A stretch of 16,021 nt of DNA from Bacteroidota bacterium (lineage in GTDB: Bacteria > Bacteroidota > Bacteroidia > Flavobacteriales > Flavobacteriaceae), in NCBI GenBank assembly GCA_004356305.1, contig SMXJ01000121.1, positions 1 through 16,021 of the forward strand. The letters are read 5' to 3'. Below are positions 7,197-14,469 of the stretch, piece after piece. The number at the start of each line of letters is the position of its first letter. The stretch's first letter is position 1. Position numbers and translations under genes: made by a program. The notes below the pieces were generated by a model. The model made no database searches, was not told the origin of the DNA, and was given only the letters and a program-made list of their open reading frames with translations.

Positions 7197-8468
7197 TTAC
7201 AGATCAAAACCGATATCGGTTCTATAATACATCTTATCAAAATATAGTTCTTCTATGTTTCGATAAGATTTTTTTAGCGCCTGTTTGAAATCTGTATCCA
7301 GCGAAGTCACTGCTATTACACGACCTCCATTTGTGACTGTCACTCCATCTTTTACAGCAGTTCCAGCATGAAAAACTATGGAATCGCCAATGTGTTCTAT
7401 GCCAATTATTTCTTTTCCATTATCGTAAGCTTCGGGGTAACCACCGGAAACCAACATTACGGTAGCTGCCGCTCTTTGGTCAATTTCGAGGGAGATCCCG
7501 TCCAATTTCTGAGTGGCCGTCGCTTCAAACAGATCGACCAGATCATTCTTGATCCTTGGAAGTACAACTTCGGATTCGGGGTCGCCCATACGAACATTGT
7601 ATTCGATAACGAAGGGTTCGTTATCTACTTTTATTAGCCCAATAAACACAAAGCCTTTGTAGTCAATCTGCTCTTCTTTTAAACCATTGATGGTGGGAAT
7701 GACAATCTGATCTTCGATCTTACGCATCAAGGATTCATCTGCAAATGGCGCCGGGGAAATAGCCCCCATACCCCCGGTATTCAAGCCTGTGTCTCCTTCA
7801 CCTATTCGTTTATAATCTTTGGCGGTAGGAAGAATTTTATAGTTTTGCCCATCCGTCAAAACGAAAACACTCAATTCGATTCCGTCGAGGAATTCTTCAA
7901 TAACCACCGTCGAACTCGCTTCGCCAAACTTGGAATGAGAAAGCATATTTTCCAATTCGGTTTTAGCTTCATTCAAGTCGTTTATGATCAAGACTCCTTT
8001 CCCGGCTGCCAGACCATCGGCTTTAAGCACGTATGGAGATTGCAGGGTTTCCAAAAAGCTCTTTCCCTCATCCAAATTTTCGGCTGTGAAGCTCTCATAG
8101 GCTGCTGTTGGAATACCATGTGCCATCATAAATTCTTTTGCCCGTTCTTTGCTTCCTTCAAGGAGGGCACCTTTTTTTGAAGGGCCGATGAGCATGACAT
8201 CTTTCAATGAACTACTGTCTGCAAAATAATTATAAATTCCATTGACCAAGGGGCCCTCCGGACCAACTACCACCATTTCAATTTTATTCTCCAGTACACA
8301 TTGTTTAATGGCTCGAAAGTCGTTCACTGAAATAGCTACATTTTCAGCTATCAGTGCAGTGCCCGCATTTCCAGGTGCGACAAAAAGATTTTCACAGCGC
8401 GGACTTTCTGCAATTTTATAGGCAAAAGTGTGTTCACGGCCGCCGGATCCTAATACGAGAATGTTCAT
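7197..8468 (-). CDS. purD: Phosphoribosylamine-glycine ligase (GAR synthetase)
   Basis: Cytosolic enzyme of step two of de novo purine synthesis: it joins 5-phosphoribosylamine and glycine using ATP to give glycinamide ribonucleotide. All family landmarks are present in its 423 residues: the N-terminal LGSGGREH at 6-13; the ATP-grasp lysine loop LKADGLAAGKGV at 148-159; the family signature GDTGLNTGGMGA at 225-236; and the metal- and ATP-binding EYNVRMGDPE at 289-298. The C-terminal domain ends near GRVIAVTS, which is normal. The length matches the family (about 420-430). It stands alone rather than in a purine operon, has its own promoter, and is divergent from the CapK-like gene. Its stop abuts the stop of the convergent small membrane gene. 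Confidence 0.97.
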   Translation of the reverse strand: MNILVLGSGGREHTFAYKIAESPRCENLFVAPGNAGTALIAENVAISVNDFRAIKQCVLENKIEMVVVGPEGPLVNGIYNYFADSSSLKDVMLIGPSKKGALLEGSKERAKEFMMAHGIPTAAYESFTAENLDEGKSFLETLQSPYVLKADGLAAGKGVLIINDLNEAKTELENMLSHSKFGEASSTVVIEEFLDGIELSVFVLTDGQNYKILPTAKDYKRIGEGDTGLNTGGMGAISPAPFADESLMRKIEDQIVIPTINGLKEEQIDYKGFVFIGLIKVDNEPFVIEYNVRMGDPESEVVLPRIKNDLVDLFEATATQKLDGISLEIDQRAAATVMLVSGGYPEAYDNGKEIIGIEHIGDSIVFHAGTAVKDGVTVTNGGRVIAVTSLDTDFKQALKKSYRNIEELYFDKMYYRTDIGFDL

Positions 8469-8478
8469 AGTTATCAGA

Positions 8479-8510
8479 TTGGTTTGCTGAGCAAAAGTAA
8501 TTTATTTTTG
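8479..8510 (+). promoter_or_regulatory. Promoter of the CapK-like gene: TTG-N21-TATTTTTG
   Basis: TATTTTTG (8503-8510) is an exact -7 box. TTG at 8479-8481 lies 21 bases upstream, and TTTG at 8483-8486 lies 16 bases upstream. Its -7 box is only 3 bases from the purD -7 box on the other strand, so the two promoters are interlocked. Confidence 0.6.
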
Positions 8511-8522
8511 TTCGAAGACAAG
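8492..8522 (-). promoter_or_regulatory. purD promoter: CTTG-N19-TACTTTTG
   Basis: On the minus strand CTTG (8522-8519) is followed after exactly 19 bases by TACTTTTG (8499-8492), the optimal Bacteroidota spacing, and then 23 bases to the purD ATG at 8468. This is the best-formed promoter in the window. Its -33 element lies in the presumed leader of the divergent CapK-like gene. Confidence 0.7.
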
Positions 8523-8613
8523 ACTCGTGAACAATAAAAATCTGTCGCTTTTGGCTATTTCTGAAACAAGCTGTCTATTTAAAATTTGTAACTTGAACCG
8601 AAATATTCGCGCG

Positions 8614-9921
8614 TTGAATTTGTTTGAACTCACTTTAAAAATGAACGGTTTCCCGATCTCGGAAGCCAAAGCGCAGCTCCAGAAAATTCAGTTAATTCCC
8701 GAACATGATTATAAAGACTACGTTTTAGAAAAGCGGCAGGAAATATTCGGTTTTCATGTTTCTGAGAACCCTTTTTATCAAAACTTTGTGGGCTCAAATA
8801 AAATAGCCTCCTGGGAAGATGTTCCCGTGATGCAAAAGGCCGATCTGCAAAAACCATTGATCGAACGTCTTAGCGAAGGATATTCTAAAAAGCAGGTTTA
8901 TGTGAATAAAACGAGTGGTTCCAGTGGCCATCCATTTATTTTTGCCAAGGATAAATTTTGTCATGCCTTGACCTGGGCGGAGATATTGGATCGTTTTGGA
9001 TGGTATGGGCTGGATTTTCACCAATCCTTTCAAGCGCGTTTTTACGGTATTCCGTTGAATGTTATCGGGTATAGAAAAGAGAGGTTTAAGGATAAGCTCA
9101 GCAGGAGATATCGGTTTCCAATTTTTGATCTTTCCGATCAAAAATTAGAGCGATTCCTCCGGGTATTCCGAAGAAAGAAATTTGAGTACATCAATGGCTA
9201 TACAAGTTCGATAGTGCTATTTGCAAAATTCCTTCAGAAGAAAAATTTGGTCCTTACCCAAGTTTGTCCAACCTTAAAATACTGTGTTGTAACCAGTGAA
9301 ATGCTCTATGACAGCGATAAGAAATTGATGGAAGCCACCTTTGGTGTCCCTGTGGTAAATGAATACGGTGCGAGTGAGCTCGACCTCATCGCTTTTACAA
9401 ATCCCAGGGATGAATTTATAGTGAACAGCGAAACACTTTTCGTTGAAATTTTGGATGAAAATAACCATACGGTTCCCCACGGAACCTCGGGGCGAATCAT
9501 AGTAACAGGACTTTACAATAAAGCCCATCCCATGATACGTTATGACATTGGCGATACGGGAGTTCTTTCAACAACCAGCACTTTTAAATCACCTGTCTTA
9601 CAAAAACTGATAGGCCGAACCAATGATGTGGCAAAGCTGCCGGGAGGCAAAACCGTCCCCGGACTTACCTTTTATTATGTCACCAAAAGTGTTATTGAAG
9701 ATGATGGGAACGTGAAGGAGTTTGTGATCGAACAAACCGCATTGGATACATTCAAGATCAGTTATACTTCGGAAAGGCAACTTACCGATACTGAAACTCA
9801 GACGATCAAAAAAGCACTATATCAATACCTCGAAAACGACCTCAACCTGGTCTTTGAACGAGTGGTCAATCTGGAGCGAAGCGAAAGAGGAAAATTGATG
9901 CAGTTTATCTCCAGCCTATAA
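8614..9921 (+). CDS. CapK-like (phenylacetate-CoA ligase family) AMP-forming enzyme
   Basis: Member of the ANL adenylate-forming superfamily, CapK/PaaK branch, about 435 residues from the chosen start. Visible core motifs: the phosphate loop NKTSGSSGHP (about 98-107), the adenine/Glu motif EYGASELD (about 250-257), RYDIGDTG (about 309-316) and the hinge-region GRTND (about 334-338). A C-terminal lid domain of roughly 90 residues follows. CapK relatives occur in capsule loci and are thought to activate an acyl or aryl group for transfer to the glycan; the real substrate is unknown. The start is uncertain: GTG 8527 (464 residues), TTG 8614 or ATG 8641 (426). I prefer TTG because MNLFELTLKMNGFPI resembles the usual start of relatives. 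It overlaps the convergent glycosyltransferase by 6 bases at the stop codons. Confidence 0.8.
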   Translation: MNLFELTLKMNGFPISEAKAQLQKIQLIPEHDYKDYVLEKRQEIFGFHVSENPFYQNFVGSNKIASWEDVPVMQKADLQKPLIERLSEGYSKKQVYVNKTSGSSGHPFIFAKDKFCHALTWAEILDRFGWYGLDFHQSFQARFYGIPLNVIGYRKERFKDKLSRRYRFPIFDLSDQKLERFLRVFRRKKFEYINGYTSSIVLFAKFLQKKNLVLTQVCPTLKYCVVTSEMLYDSDKKLMEATFGVPVVNEYGASELDLIAFTNPRDEFIVNSETLFVEILDENNHTVPHGTSGRIIVTGLYNKAHPMIRYDIGDTGVLSTTSTFKSPVLQKLIGRTNDVAKLPGGKTVPGLTFYYVTKSVIEDDGNVKEFVIEQTALDTFKISYTSERQLTDTETQTIKKALYQYLENDLNLVFERVVNLERSERGKLMQFISSL

Positions 9922-10725
9922 GGTTGTTTGAGATTCGAATTTCTCAATATGTTTAGGGCGAACAAGGAAATATTCCCAAAAGAAACGCAGTAAATAAAAT
10001 ACAGATCCAAGCCATGAATAGCCAAGGTGTTTGTGATAAAACCTGAAGTTATAGCTCACTAAATTCATTTTGTTCGAGCTAATTGAACCTTCCCTCACTC
10101 TGTAATACGCCAGATCCTCTTGCAATCCCCTTGCCGGATCTCCGCTTTTTTTGATGGCTTCTAACCAAACAGCCCAGTCTTGACGTTTGCGAATGCCGGG
10201 AGCTAGTATTTTTCCTAATTGAGAAGCTTTATAAACTCCCGTCAAGTTGCCGATATAATTGTTGCGATGTTGTTTTTCATAGGAAAGAAGGGGAAACGCC
10301 TTAATTCTTTTATTCAGAAGATTTCCTGCTTCGTCCATATGTAAATAACTTGTGAACGAAACCGCACAATCGTTCTCTACCATAAAATTTATCTGTTTTT
10401 CCAGCTTCGAGGGATGCCATAGGTCATCGCTATCCAGAAAAGCGATATAATCCCCTTTGGCCACTTCTGTAGCGTGGTTTCTACAAAATGCAGCCCCTTT
10501 GTTTTCATAAAGTTTTATAAGATGGATTCTGTTGTCTTGAAGTGCTTGCTGTTCAACAATAGCTGTGGAAGCATCCACAGAGGCATCGTCCACGATTATA
10601 TGTTCCCAATTCGAGTAAGTCTGGTTTAGAACACTTTCCAAAGTTTGGGCAATAAATTTTTCAGCATTAAACAAAGGTGTAATAATGGAAATCAAAGGGG
10701 TTGTATTAATAGGCTCTTTCTTCAC
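9916..10725 (-). CDS. Family 2 glycosyltransferase (GT-A)
   Basis: Cytoplasmic GT-A glycosyltransferase of 269 residues, probably adding a sugar to the lipid-linked repeat unit. Motifs: LISIITPLFNAEKFI at 11-25, the nucleotide-binding VDDAS at 45-49, the metal-binding DSDD at 98-101 following YIAFL, and a later KRQDW motif near residue 188 that takes the place of the usual ED acceptor motif. The C-terminal region (YSWLGSVFYLLRFFWEYF) is amphipathic or membrane-associated. The start is a GTG at 10725, inside the last 20 bases of the preceding sugar-transferase gene; no ATG is available near the domain start, so overlap and coupling are likely. It is the last gene of the minus-strand exopolysaccharide run. 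Donor sugar unknown. Confidence 0.88.
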   Translation of the reverse strand: MKKEPINTTPLISIITPLFNAEKFIAQTLESVLNQTYSNWEHIIVDDASVDASTAIVEQQALQDNRIHLIKLYENKGAAFCRNHATEVAKGDYIAFLDSDDLWHPSKLEKQINFMVENDCAVSFTSYLHMDEAGNLLNKRIKAFPLLSYEKQHRNNYIGNLTGVYKASQLGKILAPGIRKRQDWAVWLEAIKKSGDPARGLQEDLAYYRVREGSISSNKMNLVSYNFRFYHKHLGYSWLGSVFYLLRFFWEYFLVRPKHIEKFESQTTL

Positions 10726-12061
10726 CTCGGAACGTGTTGTACACAGTTTGGGATACTATTTTAAGATCTAATATTAACGACCAGTTTTCCAGATAGAATA
10801 TATCATATTTTACCCGGTTGATAATGTGATTTTCATCCTCAACTTCTCCCCGGTAACCACTAACCTGGGCCAATCCCGTGATCCCCGGTTTGATAAAATG
10901 GCGAACCATAAATTTATCGACTCTTTCGGCATACATATGTGTATGGCTTACCATGTGTGGACGTGGGCCCACCACACTCATTTCACCCTTGAGCACATTG
11001 ATGAACTGTGGTAATTCGTCAATACTGGTTTTTCTTATGACCTTTCCGATTCGGGTAATACGAGGATCATCTTTTCGTACCTGGTGCAAATTTGCCATAG
11101 GATTAGGGCGCATCGATCGAAATTTATAACAGAAGAATTCTTTGTAATCCAAGCCATTTCGCCTCTGTTTAAAGAATACGGGGCCTTTGGTCTCTAATTT
11201 AATAATTAGCCCCAGCAATGGCGTAAGCCATGACAATATCCCAAGGATTATTAGGAGAGCCAAGGTAATATCGAAGCCCCGTTTTATGAATTTGTTAAAC
11301 GGCTCTTCAATTGGAATTTTACGCATGGAAAGTATGGGTAAAAACCCATAATAGGTAAAGTCCAGTCTTTTGGTGTAAATTTCTTTGTTGTCGGGAAGGA
11401 ATTTTAGAATTTTTAAATTGTTGTCTGCAAAATCAGTAAGCTTAGTAAGGTTCTCGTTACTCAACTCTGCAACCGAAGAGTAAATTTCATCAATATTGTT
11501 ATTCTTTATAAAGTCCAGACATTCTTCCATAGAGGCTTTATCGGGGCCGTTTAGATCAAATATTTGCTTGAGATCATAGCCATATTCCGGGTTGTCATCA
11601 AAAAATTTGCGAAGCTGATCCGTTTTTTGGTTCAATCCTAAAATTACAACTCTTCTCAAGTTTCCTCTCAAAAGCACTCTGTATTTTTTGAGAAGATAGT
11701 AGATGGCAAGCTTAGCGATCGTTATGTATAGTATTACCTGAAGGGCATATTTTATTATTGAAAGCGGAGCTTGTCCCAATTCACTATAAAAGCCAAAAAA
11801 CGCAAACACCAATAAAAAGAATAGAACTCCTTGTTTTCCTACCAATGACAGGAGCTTTGTCACTCTGGTGAAACGATATATCTCATAGAAATTGGATCGC
11901 ATCGAGATAAATATCCAGGCGATCGACACAAAAATCACATAGTTAAGAAACAGGAAGTTTGACTCGAAAAATTGACGGGCCATTATATGGATTATCAATA
12001 GATCGATGATATAGGAAATAGGTCGTAAAAACCCTGAATATCTGCCTGTTTTAAATATCAT
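10706..12061 (-). CDS. Undecaprenyl-phosphate sugar-1-phosphate transferase (WcaJ-type, polyisoprenyl glycosylphosphotransferase)
   Basis: Membrane enzyme of 451 residues that starts repeat-unit synthesis by moving a sugar-1-phosphate from a nucleotide sugar to undecaprenyl phosphate. Four to five N-terminal membrane helices (about 10-125) are followed by a Rossmann-like domain beginning RRVVILGLN at 136-144. The catalytic bacterial sugar transferase domain follows (about 257-451) with its re-entrant helix (FDITLALLIILGI). Signature motifs: FFKQRRNGLDYKEFFCYKFRSM at 297-318, DDPRITRIGKVIRKTSIDELPQ at 331-352, GEMSVVGPRP at 359-368 and KPGITGLAQVSGYRGE at 391-406. The length is typical of WcaJ-like proteins. 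Glucose or a derivative is a likely first sugar, but sugar specificity cannot be read from these motifs. ATG 12061 lies 2 bases after the decarboxylase stop; its own 3' end overlaps the next gene by 20 bases. Confidence 0.93.
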   Translation of the reverse strand: MIFKTGRYSGFLRPISYIIDLLIIHIMARQFFESNFLFLNYVIFVSIAWIFISMRSNFYEIYRFTRVTKLLSLVGKQGVLFFLLVFAFFGFYSELGQAPLSIIKYALQVILYITIAKLAIYYLLKKYRVLLRGNLRRVVILGLNQKTDQLRKFFDDNPEYGYDLKQIFDLNGPDKASMEECLDFIKNNNIDEIYSSVAELSNENLTKLTDFADNNLKILKFLPDNKEIYTKRLDFTYYGFLPILSMRKIPIEEPFNKFIKRGFDITLALLIILGILSWLTPLLGLIIKLETKGPVFFKQRRNGLDYKEFFCYKFRSMRPNPMANLHQVRKDDPRITRIGKVIRKTSIDELPQFINVLKGEMSVVGPRPHMVSHTHMYAERVDKFMVRHFIKPGITGLAQVSGYRGEVEDENHIINRVKYDIFYLENWSLILDLKIVSQTVYNTFRGEERAY

Positions 12062-12063
12062 TC

Positions 12064-13062
12064 TTAAAACTTGTTATGCTTTGAAAAGTCTTTGTGATCC
12101 CGTTTAGCGAGTTCGTCTTTCGATAGATTCTTAAAATAATCGTATGTTCTTTTCATCCCTTCTTCTCTTGTCACTTTTGGTTCCCAGCCCAGGATCTCTT
12201 TTGCTTTTGAAATATCCGGCTGTCTCTGCAAGGGGTCGTCTTCGGGTAATTTTTCGAAAATAATCTTTTGACCGGTGCCGGAAAGCTTGATGATCTCTTC
12301 AGCAAAATCGAGGATAGTAATTTCATCCGGATTACCAATATTTACAGGTAGCGTATAATCACTAAACAGCAAGCTACATATTCCGTTTACCTGATCATCT
12401 ATATAACAAAAAGATCTTGTTTGCAACCCATCGCCAAAAACTGTAATATCTTCTCCTCTAATCGCCTGACCCATAAAAGCAGGGATCACTCTACCATCAT
12501 TCAATCGCATTCTCGGGCCATACGTATTGAAGATCCTAACAATACGAGTATCAAGGCCATGGAACCGGTGATAGGCCATGGTTATGGATTCTTGAAAACG
12601 CTTCGCTTCATCATACACGCCACGAGGTCCTATGGTGTTCACGTTACCATAATATTCCTCGTTTTGAGGGTGTACCAAAGGATCTCCATATACTTCGGAA
12701 GTAGAAGCGATTAGGATCCGGGCATTCTTCTCTTTGGCCAAACCCAATAAATTATGGGTTCCTAACGAACCAACCTTTAAGGTTTGGATGGGTATTTTCA
12801 AATAATCTATAGGACTTGCCGGTGAGGCAAAGTGAAGGATATAATGTATCCTTCCGGGAACGTGTACAAATTTTGTGACATCGTGATGATAGAACTCGAA
12901 CGAGTCAATTTTAAACAGATGTTCGATGTTTTTCAGATCGCCCGTAATAAGATTATCCATCCCTATCACGTCATAACCTTTGGCAATAAACTTATCACAA
13001 AGGTGGGAGCCTAAAAATCCGGCGGCTCCGGTGATCAACACTCTTTTATTCGTTTCGTTCAT
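12064..13062 (-). CDS. uxs: UDP-glucuronate decarboxylase (UDP-xylose synthase)
   Basis: NAD-dependent short-chain dehydrogenase/reductase of 332 residues that converts UDP-glucuronate to UDP-xylose. Motifs: the Rossmann loop GAAGFLGSH at 12-20, the ASPASP loop at 79-84 typical of this subfamily, the Ser/Thr-containing IASTSEVYGDP at 118-128, the catalytic Tyr150 and Lys154 in GVYDEAKRF, then RIFNTYGPRM and the late QRQPDISKAKEILGWEP. I start it at ATG 13062, 4 bases after the ugd stop, where the Rossmann strand follows at once; an earlier in-frame ATG at 13098 would overlap ugd by 32 bases and add a non-conserved charged segment. It sits directly downstream of ugd, which makes its substrate. 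A 4,6-dehydratase is the main alternative, but length and motifs favour the decarboxylase. Confidence 0.9.
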   Translation of the reverse strand: MNETNKRVLITGAAGFLGSHLCDKFIAKGYDVIGMDNLITGDLKNIEHLFKIDSFEFYHHDVTKFVHVPGRIHYILHFASPASPIDYLKIPIQTLKVGSLGTHNLLGLAKEKNARILIASTSEVYGDPLVHPQNEEYYGNVNTIGPRGVYDEAKRFQESITMAYHRFHGLDTRIVRIFNTYGPRMRLNDGRVIPAFMGQAIRGEDITVFGDGLQTRSFCYIDDQVNGICSLLFSDYTLPVNIGNPDEITILDFAEEIIKLSGTGQKIIFEKLPEDDPLQRQPDISKAKEILGWEPKVTREEGMKRTYDYFKNLSKDELAKRDHKDFSKHNKF

Positions 13063-13066
13063 CGTA

Positions 13067-14377
13067 TCATTTTGTTTCTTTTCTTCCAATGGAAACATAC
13101 TTAAATCCTTCTTTGACCATCTCTTCTACTGAATATAAATTTCTTCCGTCAAAAATAACAGGGGCGGTTAACAGCTCTTTCACTTTTGAAAAACTGGGGG
13201 ATCTAAAGATGCTCCACTCTGTACAAATAACCAACGCGTCGGCATTTTCCAGGGCCTCATACATGGAGTTGGCATAGGTGAGTCTATTCCCAAAACGCTT
13301 CTCGATATTATGCATTGCCTCCGGATCAAAAACGGTCAGTTTCGCTCCTTTTTCCAGCAGGGCATTCATAATATCCATGGAGGGTGCTTCCCGAATATCG
13401 TCGGTTTCCGGCTTGAAGGCCAATCCCCAAATCGCTATATTCTTCCCATTTAAATTATTACTGAAATGTGCTTCTATCTTCGGAATAAGTATCTTTTTTT
13501 GTTTTTGGTTTACCTCAATAACCGAATTGAGAATTTGAAAATCGTAGTTTTTGTCTTTCCCGGCATTGAGAAGTGCTTTTACATCCTTAGGGAAGCAAGA
13601 TCCTCCGTATCCTATTCCGGGGAAAAGAAAGCGCTTACCAATACGTGAGTCGGTTCCCATCCCGACACGTACTTTATCAACATCTGCGCCTACTTTTTCA
13701 CAATAGTTTGCGATTTCATTCATAAATGTGATCCTGGTTGCCAGGTAGGAGTTGGCGGCATATTTAGTTAATTCGGCCGATTTCTCATCCATAATAATTA
13801 TCGGGTTACCAGAACGAACAAAAGGACCATATAGTTTTCGCATCAAATCGGTCGCCCTTTCACTACTCGACCCCACAATAATTCTTTCCGGTTTTAGAAA
13901 ATCGTCTACCGCGAAGCCCTCTCGTAAAAATTCCGGATTTGAAACCACATCGAATTCGCAATCGGCATATTTGGCAATAACCGCTTTAACCTTTTCGGCT
14001 GTTCCAACAGGGACCGTGCTTTTATCTACAATTACTTTATACTCTTTAATTCTTTTACCGATTTCTTGGGAAACTTCTAAAACATACGATAAATCTGCAG
14101 AGCCATTTTCGTCTTCCGGAGTTGGTAAGGCTAAAAATATGATATCACCATGCTCCAGTCCTTCATCCAGCGAAGTCGTAAATTGCAGGCGGTTTGCTTT
14201 GATATTTCTTTCAAACAGTATATCGAGATGAGGTTCGTAAATAGGAAGGATGCCATTTCGCATTTTGTCTACTTTTTCAGCATCTATATCGACGCATACC
14301 ACGTCATTGCCGGTTTCAGCCAGACAAGTCCCGGTTACCAATCCCACATATCCTGTGCCTATAATTGCTATTTTCAT
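13067..14377 (-). CDS. ugd: UDP-glucose 6-dehydrogenase
   Basis: Cytosolic enzyme of 436 residues that oxidises UDP-glucose twice with NAD to UDP-glucuronate. The N-terminal NAD domain starts MKIAIIGTGYVGLVTG. Next come the SNPEFLREG motif at 146-154, the central helix with KYAANSYLATRI (about 205-216), and the catalytic GYGGSCFPKDVKAL with the nucleophile Cys261. The C-terminal UDP-binding domain carries WGLAFKPETDDIREAPS. Length and motifs are normal. It begins at ATG 14377 after a 92-base spacer that contains a -7 box and two inverted repeats, so it may be a control point of the operon. It is followed within 4 bases by UDP-glucuronate decarboxylase, giving a two-step route to UDP-xylose. 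Confidence 0.96.
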   Translation of the reverse strand: MKIAIIGTGYVGLVTGTCLAETGNDVVCVDIDAEKVDKMRNGILPIYEPHLDILFERNIKANRLQFTTSLDEGLEHGDIIFLALPTPEDENGSADLSYVLEVSQEIGKRIKEYKVIVDKSTVPVGTAEKVKAVIAKYADCEFDVVSNPEFLREGFAVDDFLKPERIIVGSSSERATDLMRKLYGPFVRSGNPIIIMDEKSAELTKYAANSYLATRITFMNEIANYCEKVGADVDKVRVGMGTDSRIGKRFLFPGIGYGGSCFPKDVKALLNAGKDKNYDFQILNSVIEVNQKQKKILIPKIEAHFSNNLNGKNIAIWGLAFKPETDDIREAPSMDIMNALLEKGAKLTVFDPEAMHNIEKRFGNRLTYANSMYEALENADALVICTEWSIFRSPSFSKVKELLTAPVIFDGRNLYSVEEMVKEGFKYVSIGRKETK

Positions 14378-14389
14378 TCTTCTAAATAA

Positions 14390-14401
14390 ACTCTCGAGAG
14401 T
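14390..14401. promoter_or_regulatory. Perfect 12-base palindrome in the ugd leader
   Basis: ACTCTCGAGAGT is fully self-complementary with no spacer, and lies 12 bases upstream of the ugd ATG. This form suits a homodimer-binding site better than an RNA hairpin. It stands out for its GC content within an AT-rich leader. No binding protein can be named. Confidence 0.4.
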
Positions 14402-14426
14402 GTTTTAATATTACCTATTTCTTGTA

Positions 14427-14453
14427 CACACGTTTCTAAAGTGTGCAAAAGTA
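14427..14453 (-). promoter_or_regulatory. ugd promoter -7 box with adjoining inverted repeat
   Basis: On the minus strand TACTTTTG (14453-14446) is an exact -7 box, 68 bases before the ugd ATG. It is directly followed by CACAC (14445-14441), nine bases, then GTGTG (14431-14427). The expected transcription start falls inside this inverted repeat, so it could be an operator. No TTG is seen at -33. The box lies just after the stop of the Wzy-like gene (14470), so ugd can probably be transcribed independently. Confidence 0.5.
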
Positions 14454-14469
14454 CAATTTGATACTATTA

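Noticed and set aside
7368..8180. Plus-strand frames of 89 and 111 codons opposite purD
   Set aside because: purD is unambiguous here; the opposite frames show no protein family features and low-complexity composition.
8527..8613. N-terminal extension of the CapK-like protein from GTG 8527
   Set aside because: The added 29 residues resemble no part of the family; kept only as an alternative because a -7 box lies 16 bases upstream of it.
13063..13098. Longer N-terminus for the UDP-glucuronate decarboxylase from ATG 13098
   Set aside because: It would overlap ugd by 32 bases and add a charged non-conserved segment; ATG 13062 sits 4 bases after the ugd stop, immediately before the Rossmann strand.
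13752..14231. A 159-codon plus-strand frame opposite ugd
   Set aside because: Its Ser/Thr-rich translation is what the reverse of the ugd reading frame gives; ugd has all catalytic motifs, so this is a shadow.
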